DNA from: Lysobacter sp. GX 14042 | Lineage (GTDB): Bacteria; Pseudomonadota; Gammaproteobacteria; Xanthomonadales; Xanthomonadaceae | Assembly: GCF_021390425.1 (NCBI RefSeq) | Contig: NZ_JAJUWY010000005.1 | Location: forward strand, 1-64,000 | Reading direction: 5' to 3' | DNA length: 64,000 bases | Shown here: piece by piece, positions 9,148 to 20,506 of the stretch | Position numbering within the stretch: position 1 is the stretch's first letter | Layout of the letters: each line of letters opens with the position of its first letter | Position numbers and translations under genes: made by a program | The notes under the pieces: model-generated | What the model was told of the DNA's origin: nothing | Seen by the model: only the letters and a program-made list of their open reading frames with translations | Databases searched by the model: none

Positions 9148-9348
9148 ATGTATGTCGCACGCCCGCATGGGACCTCCTCCCCGCCCGGGCCACACGGCAC
9201 CACACCGCCGCGCCCGCCAGCGCCCCCGCCACCGGTACTCGACAGCACTTCCCTGCTCGGGGGCCAGCGCGAGATCCGCATCCAGCACGGCAACGAAACC
9301 TACCGGCTGCGGCATACCCGCAACGACAAGCTGATCCTCACCAAGTAG
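9148..9348 (+). CDS. hemP: Hemin uptake protein HemP
   Basis: A 66-residue protein whose C-terminal half (LDSTSLLGGQREIRIQHG, then YRLRHTRNDKLILTK) is the conserved HemP signature. The N-terminal 30 residues are rich in proline and variable. HemP is a small conserved protein encoded before haem receptors; in some bacteria it promotes receptor expression. GGAG at 9137-9140 lies seven bases before the ATG. The Fur box upstream and the TonB receptor downstream agree with a role in haem acquisition. Confidence 0.93.
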   Translation: MYVARPHGTSSPPGPHGTTPPRPPAPPPPVLDSTSLLGGQREIRIQHGNETYRLRHTRNDKLILTK

Positions 9349-9454
9349 CCGCGCCCTCCCGGCGCCGTTCCACCCTCCCTTCCCGGGCCTGCCCGCCACC
9401 GGTCTGCAACGACCGGACGCCAGCTCGCCGCCCGTTACCCAACGTGCGAGAGCA

Positions 9455-11686
9455 ATGCGTCCCCATCCCCTGTCTGCAGCGCTCGGCCTGGCCTTCGGCC
9501 TGGCCGCCGTCCCCCCTGCCCTTTCCGCCGGTCCGCTCGTGGATCCCGCGGCCCGCGACCACGACCGCGTCGTGGTGACCGCCACCCGCACCGAGCGCCT
9601 GATCCTCGATGTGCCCAACACGGTCGATGTGATCGACCGCGGGCGCATGGACGAGTTGCTGGTACGCGATGTCGCCGACCTGTTCCGCTACGAACCGGGC
9701 ATCACCGTGACCCGCGGCTTCGGCCGCTTCGGCATCGGCGACATCCGCGTGCGCGGGCTTGGCGGCAACCGCGTGCGCATCCTCACCGACGGGGTGCCGG
9801 TCTCCGATGCGTTCTCGATCGGCAGCTTCTCCAGTGCCAACCGCAACTTCGTCGACCCCGACACCCTCAAGCGGGTCGAGGTGGTGCGCGGGCCGACCAG
9901 CTCGCTGTACGGATCGGACGCGCTGGGCGGCGTGGTCGCCTTCATCACCAAGGATCCATCGGACTACCTGGAGGACGGGCGCAGCAGCCACCTGGGCCTG
10001 CGGCTGGGGGCGGAAAGCGACCGGGACGGGTTCGGCGCCAGCGCCACCGGTGCCTTCGGCGGCGGGCGCTGGTCCGGCCTGGTCAACGTGGGCCACCGGC
10101 AGGGCCGGGAAACCGGAAACAGGGGCAGCGACGACAGCATCGGCGCGGCGCGGACCCGGCCCAACCCGCAGCGCAGCGACGGCCGCAGCCTGCTGTCACG
10201 GCTGGTGTTCGCTCCCACCGCCGGCCAGCGCTTCCGGTTGACGGTGGAGGGCAACGAGGACAGCGCCGATACCGACATGCTGACCTCGCGCGGCCTGCAG
10301 GCCATGACCGGCGCGACCAACACCCTGGTGCTTGCCCGGGACCACCAGACCCGTGCCCGGGTCTCGTTCGCGCACGAGCTGGACTCGCCGGTCGCCGGCT
10401 TTGCCGATGCACTGGACTGGCAGGTCTACCGCCAGGACAGCGAAACCACCCAGGACACGCTGGAAGAACGCATCACCGGCGCCGGCGCGCCCGAGCGGCG
10501 CGAACGCAGCTTCAACTTCGACCAGCGCAGCCATGGCCTGCAGGCCAATGCCCTCAAGCAGTTCAGCACCGGCAACGCCGAGCACGCGCTCACCTGGGGC
10601 CTGGACCTGCAACGTACCGATACGCGGCAAAAGCGCGATGGCCGGGTCACCGACCTGCTGACCGGCGCGTCCAGCAACGCCATGCTGCCCGACGTCTTCC
10701 CGGTGCGGGACTTCCCGGTCAGCCGCACCGACACGGCCGCGCTGTACGCGCAGGATGAAATCGTCCTTGCCGGTGGCGCGTTCCGGCTGGTGCCGGCACT
10801 GCGCCTCGACCGTTACGAACTCAAGCCGGAAGCCGATCCGATCTTCACCGGGGACAATCCGGGCGTCCCGTTGTCGGGGCTGACCCACACCCAGGCGTCG
10901 CCGAAACTGGGGATGGTCTGGCGCTTCCAGCCCGACTGGTCGCTGTTCGCCAGCTACGCGCACGGCTTCCGCGCGCCGCCGTACAACGACGTCAATATCG
11001 GCTTCACCAACACGATGTTCGGCTACACCGCGATCCCGAACCCGGATCTCAGGCCCGAGACCAGCCGCGGGTTCGAGGCCGGCATCCGCCACACCGGCCG
11101 GGCCCTGCACGCCTCGATGACCGGGTACCACAACCGCTACGAGGACTTCATCGAATCGATGCGCTTCATCGGCTTCAACGATGAAGGACTGATGGTGTAC
11201 CAGTCGCAGAACGTGGCCGAGGCGCGCATCTACGGCGCCGAGCTGAAGGCCGGGGTCGAGCTCGGCGCACTGCTGTCGCCGGCCTGGAAGGGCTGGAGCG
11301 TGCAGGGTGCCGCGGCCTGGTCGCGCGGCGATGACCGTACCGCGCACGTGCCGCTGGACTCGATCGACCCGCTCACCGCCACGCTCGGCATCGCCTACGC
11401 AACCGGGACCTGGGGCGCGGAGCTGATCGGCCGCGCGGCGGACGCCCGCAGCCGGGTCTCGTCCGACACGCTGTTCCAGGCACCCGGGCATGCGGTCCTG
11501 GACCTGTACGCGCACTGGCAGCTCTCGCCACAGCTGCGCCTGGACGCCGGCATCCGCAACCTCGCCGACCGCAAGTACTGGGGCGCCGGAAACCTCCCCC
11601 AGGCGCTGGCCGGCACCAGCAACACCGTGGACCGCTACACCGCGCCGGGCCGCAGCTTCGCGCTCAGCCTGGCCGTGGCGTTCTAG
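9455..11686 (+). CDS. TonB-dependent haem/haemoglobin receptor
   Basis: A 743-residue outer-membrane receptor. A signal peptide (about residues 1-25) is followed by a TonB-box-like DRVVVTA, a plug domain (about 35-170, with RVRGLGGNRVRILTDG and RVEVVRGPTSSLYGSDALGG) and a 22-strand-type barrel ending in the usual C-terminal phenylalanine (AVAF). The haem receptor signature FRAPPYNDVN, with NPDL shortly after, is present near residue 505. It imports haem across the outer membrane using TonB energy. It lies 106 bases after hemP under the same Fur-controlled promoter; no separate promoter is clear in the gap. Confidence 0.93.
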   Translation: MRPHPLSAALGLAFGLAAVPPALSAGPLVDPAARDHDRVVVTATRTERLILDVPNTVDVIDRGRMDELLVRDVADLFRYEPGITVTRGFGRFGIGDIRVRGLGGNRVRILTDGVPVSDAFSIGSFSSANRNFVDPDTLKRVEVVRGPTSSLYGSDALGGVVAFITKDPSDYLEDGRSSHLGLRLGAESDRDGFGASATGAFGGGRWSGLVNVGHRQGRETGNRGSDDSIGAARTRPNPQRSDGRSLLSRLVFAPTAGQRFRLTVEGNEDSADTDMLTSRGLQAMTGATNTLVLARDHQTRARVSFAHELDSPVAGFADALDWQVYRQDSETTQDTLEERITGAGAPERRERSFNFDQRSHGLQANALKQFSTGNAEHALTWGLDLQRTDTRQKRDGRVTDLLTGASSNAMLPDVFPVRDFPVSRTDTAALYAQDEIVLAGGAFRLVPALRLDRYELKPEADPIFTGDNPGVPLSGLTHTQASPKLGMVWRFQPDWSLFASYAHGFRAPPYNDVNIGFTNTMFGYTAIPNPDLRPETSRGFEAGIRHTGRALHASMTGYHNRYEDFIESMRFIGFNDEGLMVYQSQNVAEARIYGAELKAGVELGALLSPAWKGWSVQGAAAWSRGDDRTAHVPLDSIDPLTATLGIAYATGTWGAELIGRAADARSRVSSDTLFQAPGHAVLDLYAHWQLSPQLRLDAGIRNLADRKYWGAGNLPQALAGTSNTVDRYTAPGRSFALSLAVAF

Positions 11687-11739
11687 CGGTGCACATCCAG
11701 TCCCATTCCCCGTCGTCCCACTCCCACAGGAGACACCCC

Positions 11740-12702
11740 ATGAAGCCCGCCAGCAGGATCCTGCCCGCCTGCCTGCCCCTCCTGCTCGCGCTCGCCCCGG
11801 CGGCGGCGCAGGTTCCCGCAGCCGCCGATCCGGCCCCCAGCCGCGACCGCGCCGCCATCCTCGCCATGCAGGGCGAGTACGACGTCGAGTTCTCCTTCGA
11901 TGAAACCGTCACCTATGCGCCGGGCTACGAGCACGCCAGCGCCAAGCGCAGCGGCGGCAGCGAGATCGTCCTGGTGGTGGAGGACTCGCCAGGCCGGATC
12001 GTGCTGCAGCACATCCTCGTCCATGCCCCGACCGGCCATGTCACCAAGCATTGGCGGCAGGACTGGACCTGGGAAGCACCGCGGCGCTTCGAATTCAGCG
12101 CCGACCAGACCTGGCAGGTGCGCGACATCCCGGCGGAGGCCACGCGCGGCGCCTGGACCCAGTGCGTGTACGAGGTGAGCGATGCCCCCCGCTATTGCGG
12201 CACTGGCCGCTGGGAGCACGCCGGGGCGGCTTCGACCTGGACCTCCGACCGCAGCTGGCGGCCGCTGCCGCGCCGGGAGTACACCACCCGCGATGACTAC
12301 AACGCCTTGGAAGTGGTCAACCGCCACACCATCGTGCCCGGCGGCTGGACCCACGAGCAGGACAACCTCAAGGTGGTGCGCACTGCCGGCGGCGATGTCG
12401 AGCGGGTGATCGTGCGCGAGTTCGGCTTCAACGACTACCGCAGGGAGCACGAGGTCGACTTCAGCCCGGCCCTGGCGTACTGGGAGGCGACCTCGGACTA
12501 CTGGGCGCGGGTGCGCGAACGCTGGAACGCCCTGCTGTCGCAACCGCCGGGCCTGCACCTGAAGACCCCGGTGGACGGCATGGCCATCATCGAGCCGCTG
12601 TTCACCCAGGCGCAGCAGGTGCAGGACGGGGGTGAGGTCAGCGACGCGGAGATCGATGCCGTGTTCGAGGAATGGGTGGAGCCCGCCCCGCCCCCGAGGT
12701 AG
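11740..12702 (+). CDS. DUF6607 secreted protein of the haem operon
   Basis: A 320-residue protein with a signal peptide (positive MKPASR, hydrophobic stretch, cleavage near AAAQ). The body contains many tryptophans and phrases such as [21 protein letters not shown] and [16 protein letters not shown] assign it to the DUF6607 family from memory. Its position, 53 bases after the haem receptor with a good ribosome binding site (CAGGAGA, 11728-11734), suggests a periplasmic accessory in haem use; no enzymatic motif is visible. ATG 11740 is chosen over an upstream in-frame start for the signal peptide and ribosome binding site. Confidence 0.75.
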   Translation: MKPASRILPACLPLLLALAPAAAQVPAAADPAPSRDRAAILAMQGEYDVEFSFDETVTYAPGYEHASAKRSGGSEIVLVVEDSPGRIVLQHILVHAPTGHVTKHWRQDWTWEAPRRFEFSADQTWQVRDIPAEATRGAWTQCVYEVSDAPRYCGTGRWEHAGAASTWTSDRSWRPLPRREYTTRDDYNALEVVNRHTIVPGGWTHEQDNLKVVRTAGGDVERVIVREFGFNDYRREHEVDFSPALAYWEATSDYWARVRERWNALLSQPPGLHLKTPVDGMAIIEPLFTQAQQVQDGGEVSDAEIDAVFEEWVEPAPPPR

Positions 12703-12730
12703 GGTATCCAGCCGCCCGCCCCACCCTGCC

Positions 12731-14077
12731 ATGCCTGCCGAACAACCCGCCAACGCCCTCACCCCCAGCCAGCTCAACACCCTGGCCCGGGACATGCTGG
12801 AGGGCGGGTTCCCGTCGGTGTGGATCGAAGCCGAGTTGGGCAACGTGGCCCGCCCGTCCTCCGGGCACCTGTACCTGACGCTGAAGGACGAACGCGCCCA
12901 GGTGCGCGCGGCAATGTTCAAGTCCAGGGCCGGCTGGCTGAAGTTCCAGCCACGCCAGGGAATGCGGGTGCTGGCCCGCGGCCGGGTAACCCTGTACGAG
13001 GCCCGCGGCGAGTTCCAGATGGTGCTCGACCACATGGAAGAGGCCGGCGAGGGCGCGCTGCGGCGCGCTTTCGACGAGCTGAAGGCGAAGCTGCATTCGG
13101 AGGGACTGTTCGAGGAGGGCCGCAAGCGGCCGCTGCCGGCCTACGCGCGGCGGGTCGCGATCATCACCTCGCCGACCGGCGCGGCGGTGCGCGACGTGCT
13201 CAGCGTGCTCGGCCGGCGTTTCCCGCTGGTCCACGCCGAGGTGCTGCCGGTCCCGGTCCAGGGCGAGGGGGCGGCGACGCGGATCACCGCGATGCTGCAC
13301 CGCGCCGGGCACTGCACCCGCTACGACGTGCTGGTGCTGGCCCGTGGCGGCGGCTCGCTGGAGGACCTGTGGGCCTTCAATGACGAGGCGCTGGCGCGGG
13401 CGATCGCCGCCAGTCCGGTGCCGGTGGTCTCGGCGGTCGGGCATGAGACCGACTTCAGCCTGGCCGACTTCGCCGCCGACCTGCGCGCACCGACCCCTTC
13501 GGTCGCCGCCGAGTTGCTGGTTCCCAGCTGCGAGGACCTGCAACACCGGCTGCAGTTGCTGTCCCGGCGCCTGGCCGCCGCCCAGCGCCACCACCTGCAG
13601 CGCGCGATGCAGCGCAGCGACCGCGCCGTACTGCGGCTCAACGCCTGCCGCCCGCAGGCGCGCCTGGACCTGCTGTACCGCCGCCAGGCCGAGGCGCTGC
13701 GCCGGCTGCGCGCGGCCTGGCAGCGCCGGCTCGCCCGCGAGCAGTCACGCGTCGGCCATGCCGGCGCGGTGCTGCGCGCGGTGCACCCGCGCCAGCGCCT
13801 GTCGCGGCTGCGCGAGCGGCTGGCGGCGGTGTCGCACCGCCCGCAGGCCACGATCGCGCGCCGGCTGGGCAACCACGCCCTGCAGCTGCGCGGGCTGGCG
13901 CGCTCACTGGAAGCGGTCAGTCCGCTGGCCACGGTGGCGCGCGGCTACGCGATCCTGTCCCACCCCGACGGCCGGGTCGTGCGCGGCGTGCTCGACGCGC
14001 AACCCGGCGACCTGCTGCAGGCGCGGCTGGCCGACGGCACCCTGGCAGTCCGGGTCGACCCCTCCGACCGCACGTGA
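12731..14077 (+). CDS. xseA: Exodeoxyribonuclease VII large subunit
   Basis: A 448-residue nuclease subunit that, with XseB, degrades single-stranded DNA in both directions. The N-terminal OB-fold (about residues 10-105, ending in [22 protein letters not shown]) is followed by the catalytic domain with [34 protein letters not shown] and [26 protein letters not shown], then a long basic coiled-coil region. Length is normal. The start ATG follows a short gap after the DUF6607 gene. A palindromic repeat starts immediately after its stop codon. Confidence 0.96.
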   Translation: MPAEQPANALTPSQLNTLARDMLEGGFPSVWIEAELGNVARPSSGHLYLTLKDERAQVRAAMFKSRAGWLKFQPRQGMRVLARGRVTLYEARGEFQMVLDHMEEAGEGALRRAFDELKAKLHSEGLFEEGRKRPLPAYARRVAIITSPTGAAVRDVLSVLGRRFPLVHAEVLPVPVQGEGAATRITAMLHRAGHCTRYDVLVLARGGGSLEDLWAFNDEALARAIAASPVPVVSAVGHETDFSLADFAADLRAPTPSVAAELLVPSCEDLQHRLQLLSRRLAAAQRHHLQRAMQRSDRAVLRLNACRPQARLDLLYRRQAEALRRLRAAWQRRLAREQSRVGHAGAVLRAVHPRQRLSRLRERLAAVSHRPQATIARRLGNHALQLRGLARSLEAVSPLATVARGYAILSHPDGRVVRGVLDAQPGDLLQARLADGTLAVRVDPSDRT

Positions 14078-14105
14078 GGCGCAATACGCCTTTGGCCATT
14101 GCGCC
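14078..14105. repeat. GGCGCAAT palindromic repeat, copy A
   Basis: GGCGCAAT (14078-14085) and ATTGCGCC (14098-14105) are perfect inverted arms, with an inner GCC TTT GGC hairpin. It begins at the base after the xseA stop and lies upstream of the metG promoter. The same outer arms recur at 25200, 28119 and 31571. No T run follows. Confidence 0.75.
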
Positions 14106-14122
14106 CCACCCGTCGGCAGGGG

Positions 14123-14131
14123 TGCGATAAT
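14123..14131 (+). promoter_or_regulatory. Extended -10 promoter of metG
   Basis: TGCGATAAT (TGn plus GATAAT) lies 27 bases before the metG ATG, giving a leader of about 21 bases. No good -35 is seen, as is usual for extended -10 promoters. Confidence 0.5.
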
Positions 14132-14158
14132 CGGCTGTTTTCCGCCACGCTGAGTGCC

Positions 14159-16192
14159 ATGTCCCGCGAGCTCCTCGTCACCTGCGCCCTGCCCTACGCC
14201 AACGGCCCCCTGCACCTGGGCCACCTGGTGGGCTACATCCAGGGCGACGTGTTCGTGCGCGCCCAGCGGCTGTCGGGCAATACGGCCCACTTCGTCTGCG
14301 CCGACGACACCCACGGCACGCCGATCATGCTGGCCGCCGAGAAGGCGGGCCGCACGCCGGAGGAGTACATCGCCGGCATCCAGGCCAGCCACGAACGTGA
14401 CTTCGCCGACTTCGGCGTGGCCTTCGACAACTACTCCTCGACCCATTCGGCGACCAACCGCGAACTGACCGAGGCGATCTACACCCGCCTGGACCAGGCC
14501 GGCCACATCAGCCGGCGCTCGGTCGAGCAGCTCTACGACCCGGAAAAGGGCATGTTCCTGCCCGACCGCTTCGTCAAGGGCCGCTGCCCGCGCTGCGGCA
14601 CCCCCGACCAGTACGGCGACAACTGCGAGCACTGCGGCGCCACCTATGCGCCGACCGAACTGGTCGAGCCGCGCTCGGTGGTCAGCGGCGCGATCCCGGA
14701 ACTGCGCGAGTCCGAGCACTTCTTCTTCGAGCTCGGCCACTTCGAGGCGTTCCTGCGCGAGTGGCTGGCCGGCGACGTCGCCCCTGCCGGGATCAAGGCC
14801 AAGCTGAGCGAATGGCTGGACGGCGAGGGCGGGCTGCGCGCCTGGGACATCTCCCGCGACGCGCCCTACTTCGGCTTCGAGATCCCCGGCCACCCGGGCA
14901 AGTACCTGTACGTCTGGATCGACGCCCCGATCGGCTACCTGGCCAGCTTCCGCGAGCTGTGCGAGCGCGAGGGCCTGGACTTCTGGTCGTTCCTGGAACC
15001 GGGCAGCGACACCCGGATGCACCACTTCATCGGTAAGGACATCGTCAACTTCCACGGCCTGTTCTGGCCGGCGATGCTGCACGGCGCCGGCCACCGCGCG
15101 CCGACCCGGCTGCACGTCAACGGCTACCTGACCGTCGACGGGGCGAAGATGTCCAAGTCGCGCGGCACCTTCGTGATGGCGCGCACCTACCTGGACAACG
15201 GGCTGGATCCGGAGGCGCTGCGCTACTACTTCGCCACCAAGACCTCCGGCGGGGTCGAGGACGTCGACCTGAACCTGGCCGACTTCGTGGCCCGGGTGAA
15301 CTCCGACCTGGTCGGCAAGTTCGTCAACCTGGCCAGCCGCTGCGCCGGCTTCATCAGCAAGCGTTTCGACGGCCGGCTGGCCGACGCGCTGCCGGACACG
15401 GCGATGTACGCGCGTTTCGCCGCCCAGCTCGAGCCGATCTACGCCGCCTACCGCCGCAACGAGGCGGCCACCGCGCTGCGCCTGGCGATGACGCTGGCCG
15501 ATGAGGCCAACCGCTACATCGACGAGCACAAGCCGTGGGTGATCGCAAAGCAGGAAGGCCGCGAGGCCGAGCTGCAGGCGGTGTGCACCCAGGGCCTGAA
15601 CCTGTTCCGGGTGCTCAACACCGCCCTTCGGCCGGTGCTGCCGGGCACCGCCGCCCGCGCCGAAGCCTTCCTGGACGCCCCGGTGATGCACTGGGACGAG
15701 CTGTCGCGGCCGCTGCTCGGCCACGCCATCCAGCCTTACACCGCCCTGTTCACCCGCATCGACCCCAAGCGCATCGAAGCCATGACCGAAGCCAGCACCG
15801 ACTCCATGAAGCCCACCGCCAATGCCCAGGCCGCTCCCGCGGGAGAGGAACCGGCCGCGGCGACGATCGGCATCGACGACTTCGCCAAACTCGACCTGCG
15901 CATCGCCAGGGTCACCGCCTGCGAACTGGTGGAAGGCTCGGACAAGCTGCTGCGCTTCGAACTCGACGCCGGGGCGCTGGGCACGCGGCAGATCTTCTCC
16001 GGCATCCGCGCCTCCTACCCGGAGCCTGAAAAGCTGGTCGGCCGCAACGTGGTGTTCATCGCCAACCTGGCCCCGCGCAAGATGCGCTTCGGGCTGAGCG
16101 AGGGGATGATCCTGTCGGCGGGCTTCGATGCCGGCGCGCTGGCGCTGCTGGATGCCGACGCCACCGCCGAACCGGGCATGCCCGTCCGCTAG
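14159..16192 (+). CDS. metG: Methionyl-tRNA synthetase
   Basis: A 677-residue class I aminoacyl-tRNA synthetase. The HIGH-type motif is [15 protein letters not shown] near residue 12 and the KMSKS loop is [11 protein letters not shown] near residue 330. A zinc-binding knuckle CPRCG...CEHCG is present. The last ~110 residues (from [16 protein letters not shown]) form the C-terminal EMAP-II-like tRNA-binding and dimerisation domain found in long MetG proteins. ATG 14159 matches the family start; earlier in-frame sequence covers the promoter. Confidence 0.98.
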   Translation: MSRELLVTCALPYANGPLHLGHLVGYIQGDVFVRAQRLSGNTAHFVCADDTHGTPIMLAAEKAGRTPEEYIAGIQASHERDFADFGVAFDNYSSTHSATNRELTEAIYTRLDQAGHISRRSVEQLYDPEKGMFLPDRFVKGRCPRCGTPDQYGDNCEHCGATYAPTELVEPRSVVSGAIPELRESEHFFFELGHFEAFLREWLAGDVAPAGIKAKLSEWLDGEGGLRAWDISRDAPYFGFEIPGHPGKYLYVWIDAPIGYLASFRELCEREGLDFWSFLEPGSDTRMHHFIGKDIVNFHGLFWPAMLHGAGHRAPTRLHVNGYLTVDGAKMSKSRGTFVMARTYLDNGLDPEALRYYFATKTSGGVEDVDLNLADFVARVNSDLVGKFVNLASRCAGFISKRFDGRLADALPDTAMYARFAAQLEPIYAAYRRNEAATALRLAMTLADEANRYIDEHKPWVIAKQEGREAELQAVCTQGLNLFRVLNTALRPVLPGTAARAEAFLDAPVMHWDELSRPLLGHAIQPYTALFTRIDPKRIEAMTEASTDSMKPTANAQAAPAGEEPAAATIGIDDFAKLDLRIARVTACELVEGSDKLLRFELDAGALGTRQIFSGIRASYPEPEKLVGRNVVFIANLAPRKMRFGLSEGMILSAGFDAGALALLDADATAEPGMPVR

Positions 16193-16194
16193 GC

Positions 16195-16599
16195 ATGCGC
16201 CTGGCCGACCGCCTCGACCGGCTGCTGCCGCAGACCCAGTGCGGCCAGTGCGGCTATCCCGGTTGCCGGCCGTATGCCGAGGCGATGGCCGCGGGCGAGG
16301 CCGGCGCCGACCGCTGCCCGCCGGGCGGCGACCAGGGTGCCCGGACCCTGGCCCGCGCCCTGGGCCTCCCGCCGGCCGGTTACGACCGCGGCCTCGGCGA
16401 ATACCGCCCCGGCCGGGTCGCGCTGGTCGTCGAGGAGGACTGCATCGGCTGCACCAAGTGCATCCAGGCCTGCCCGGTCGACGCGATCATGGGCGGCGCG
16501 AAACACATGCACACGGTCATCGAGCCGCTGTGCACGGGCTGCGAGCTGTGCGTGCCGGCCTGCCCGGTCGACTGCATCGTGATGCTGCCGGCGGCCTAG
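16195..16599 (+). CDS. rnfB: RnfB-like 4Fe-4S ferredoxin (soluble form)
   Basis: A 134-residue iron-sulfur protein. The N-terminal CGQCGYPGC...CPPGG pattern is the RnfB/RsxB cluster domain, followed by two CxxCxxCxxxCP ferredoxin motifs ([12 protein letters not shown] and [12 protein letters not shown]). Canonical RnfB has an N-terminal membrane helix, which is absent here: the cluster domain starts at residue 16. No rnfA, C, D, G or E is adjacent. It starts two bases after metG and is probably translated from the same mRNA. Its partner is unknown. Its stop codon overlaps the stop of the opposite gene. Confidence 0.88.
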   Translation: MRLADRLDRLLPQTQCGQCGYPGCRPYAEAMAAGEAGADRCPPGGDQGARTLARALGLPPAGYDRGLGEYRPGRVALVVEEDCIGCTKCIQACPVDAIMGGAKHMHTVIEPLCTGCELCVPACPVDCIVMLPAA

Positions 16600-17624
16600 C
16601 AGTCGCTGCAGACCCTCTCGACCTGGTAGCCCAGCGCGGCCAGGCGCTCCACCAGGCCATCCGCACCCAGCAGGTGCAGCGCGCCGACCACCACCAGCGC
16701 ATCGCCGGCATCGTGGCGCAGCATCGCGTCCAGCCGCTCCAGCCAGGCGTCGTTGCGCTCGACGTTGACGATCCGGTAGGTCTCAGGTGTCTGGCGCATC
16801 ATCTCCAGCCGGGTCAGCCGTTCCAGCCGCGCCACGTCCCCGGCGCGCCAGGCCCGGTGGAGCTCGTCCAGGCGCACCGGCATCTGTTCGGGGGCGTCCA
16901 GGTGCTCCTGCAGCGCCCGCACCTGCTCTTCCATCGGCGCACCGGCCAGCGCCGCCAGTTGCACTTCCAGGGTCTCCAGCCCGCCGACCGGCTTGCCGGC
17001 GCGTGCGGCCTGCATCATCAGGAAACGGTCGACCCCCAGGTCCGGCTGGTAGCCCATCGAGTGCGCCAGGCCCAGCACCAGCGACAGGTTGACGAACCAC
17101 GGCTGGTAACCGGCCACGCTGTCGATCGAGCCGCCCTGCCGGGCCAGCAGCCGCGCCAGCTTCTCGTGGCCCGCCGGCGGCAGCACGTCGCCCAGCCTGC
17201 GTTCGTCGGGAAACAATGCCGAGGCCAGGAAGCGGGCCTGGGTGTGCGGGCCGTCGAGTTCCTCCGGCGCCAGTTCGAAGACCAGCTTCTCGGCCTCGAA
17301 GAACGCCCGCGCGATGTCCGGAGACAACGGATAGTCGCTTTCCTTGAGCAGGTGGAACGCGCCCAGCAGCCACAGCGTGCTGTCATGGTCGCAGACCTTC
17401 CACAGCAGCGGCACCGGGGGCTGGTAGCCGCCCTCGTACGCGGCGTCGGGAAAATACCCGGGCGGCGTGATCGCGTTGCCGGGGGGCCGGTCGCCGCTCT
17501 CCTGCAAGATCTCCGGGGCCCGCGCTGGCGCAGCGCCGGCATCCTGCGCGCGCAGCCCGGCACCCGGCACGGCCATGCCGATCGCCAGCAGCAGCGCCAT
17601 CACGCCCCGGCACCAGCGGATCAT
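16596..17624 (-). CDS. TraB/GumN-family protein
   Basis: A 342-residue secreted protein. A signal peptide ([26 protein letters not shown]) precedes a TraB/GumN domain with the paired GxxH motifs [12 protein letters not shown] (about residue 75) and [14 protein letters not shown] near the C-terminus, which are thought to bind metal in the erythromycin-esterase/TIKI-like protease clan. The substrate is unknown. It ends in tail-to-tail overlap of four bases with rnfB. The DUF1684 lipoprotein lies just upstream on the same strand with a ten-base gap, suggesting one operon. Confidence 0.85.
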   Translation of the reverse strand: MIRWCRGVMALLLAIGMAVPGAGLRAQDAGAAPARAPEILQESGDRPPGNAITPPGYFPDAAYEGGYQPPVPLLWKVCDHDSTLWLLGAFHLLKESDYPLSPDIARAFFEAEKLVFELAPEELDGPHTQARFLASALFPDERRLGDVLPPAGHEKLARLLARQGGSIDSVAGYQPWFVNLSLVLGLAHSMGYQPDLGVDRFLMMQAARAGKPVGGLETLEVQLAALAGAPMEEQVRALQEHLDAPEQMPVRLDELHRAWRAGDVARLERLTRLEMMRQTPETYRIVNVERNDAWLERLDAMLRHDAGDALVVVGALHLLGADGLVERLAALGYQVERVCSDC

Positions 17625-17634
17625 CGCCACCGGC

Positions 17635-18585
17635 TCAGCTTCCGCGCGGCTGGTAGGCCTGCTCGCCGGCCGTGATCGCCAGCGCCAGGCGGTTCGCGTC
17701 CGGCGGCAACGGGCAGGTCGCGAACGGGGTAAAGGCGCACGGTGGACTGTAGGCGCGGTTGAAGTTGACCTCCAGCCGGCCCTCGGCGTCCGGCCGCGGC
17801 ACGTACACGAAACGCCCGGCACCGTAGCTGCCGTGCCCGTTGGTGCCATCGGCGAACACCAGGAACAGCCGGTCACCGCCTTCGTCGATCGCCTCCAGCC
17901 GGTGCTCGGCACCGTCGCGCTGGAACACCACCACGCCCGGGTTGGGCATCTGCTCGAAGCCGCCGATGATGTTGGCGACCTCCAGCACGCGCGGCTCGGG
18001 GTGGGGCTCGAAACGCGCCGGCAGCACCCAGTCCGGATCCGCCGGCCAATAGGCCAGGCTGCCGAAGCCGGTCCGGGTCGGCGCGTCCTGGTGGCGCACG
18101 CGCAGGGCGTGGCGGCCGTTGCGGATGATCACCGTGGCCACGCCCCGGCCGCCGTCGAACTCCAGCCGGCTCGGCCCCTTGGGGTCGGCATCGGTTCGCA
18201 GCCACGCCTGCCCGGCCAGCGGCACGCCATCGACCCGTACCTGCACGCCGCGTTCGGGCACGAAACGCACCCGGCCGTCGCCGCGCAGTTCGATCATGCC
18301 CAGGTGTTCCGGGCCCACCGACAACTGGATGCCGTTGCCGGCATTGCTGCCCAGGAAATGCGGGCCGGGCCCGACCCAGTGCAGCCCGACCAGGCTGGCC
18401 CAGCCCTCTTCGGACAACAGCTCGGCGCGGCGCTGCTCGCGCCACTGCTGTTCGCGCTGCTTGAAGGCGATCTGTTCGGGGCTCATCGTGTCCTCTTGCT
18501 GGAAGTCGAAAATGCCGCCGTCCCCGCACGCGGCCAGCGCCAGGGAGGCGATCAGCACGGCGGCGAGCGTGGCGGCGGGGCGCAT
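17635..18585 (-). CDS. DUF1684 lipoprotein
   Basis: A 316-residue protein with a lipoprotein signal (LALAAC, cysteine 20). The mature part contains WxxxRxAELLSEEGWASLVGLHW early and the diagnostic C-terminal block NFNRAYSPPCAFTPFATCPLPPDANRL, both conserved in DUF1684 proteins. The function is unknown. It stands between mutL, whose stop is one base away on the same strand, and the GumN gene, so all three could share a transcript. Confidence 0.87.
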   Translation of the reverse strand: MRPAATLAAVLIASLALAACGDGGIFDFQQEDTMSPEQIAFKQREQQWREQRRAELLSEEGWASLVGLHWVGPGPHFLGSNAGNGIQLSVGPEHLGMIELRGDGRVRFVPERGVQVRVDGVPLAGQAWLRTDADPKGPSRLEFDGGRGVATVIIRNGRHALRVRHQDAPTRTGFGSLAYWPADPDWVLPARFEPHPEPRVLEVANIIGGFEQMPNPGVVVFQRDGAEHRLEAIDEGGDRLFLVFADGTNGHGSYGAGRFVYVPRPDAEGRLEVNFNRAYSPPCAFTPFATCPLPPDANRLALAITAGEQAYQPRGS

Positions 18586-18586
18586 G

Positions 18587-20434
<1,848 letters not shown>

Positions 20435-20462
20435 TGGGAATGGACGGCAGCAGCGGCCGCCC

Positions 20463-20468
20463 ATCATA
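20463..20468 (-). promoter_or_regulatory. Candidate -10 box of mutL
   Basis: TATGAT on the minus strand lies 28 bases before the GTG start of mutL, giving a leader of about 20 bases. It includes the in-frame ATGATG that could otherwise be mistaken for the start. No clear -35 is seen. Confidence 0.4.
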
Positions 20469-20506
20469 GCCTCACACAACGGTCACGATGATGACCCGGC
20501 CAGGCC

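Noticed and set aside
20458-20479. Longer MutL start at the in-frame ATGATG (about 20467)
   Set aside because: These codons overlap the likely -10 box TATGAT, and MutL proteins begin at the [18 protein letters not shown] block that follows GTG 20434.
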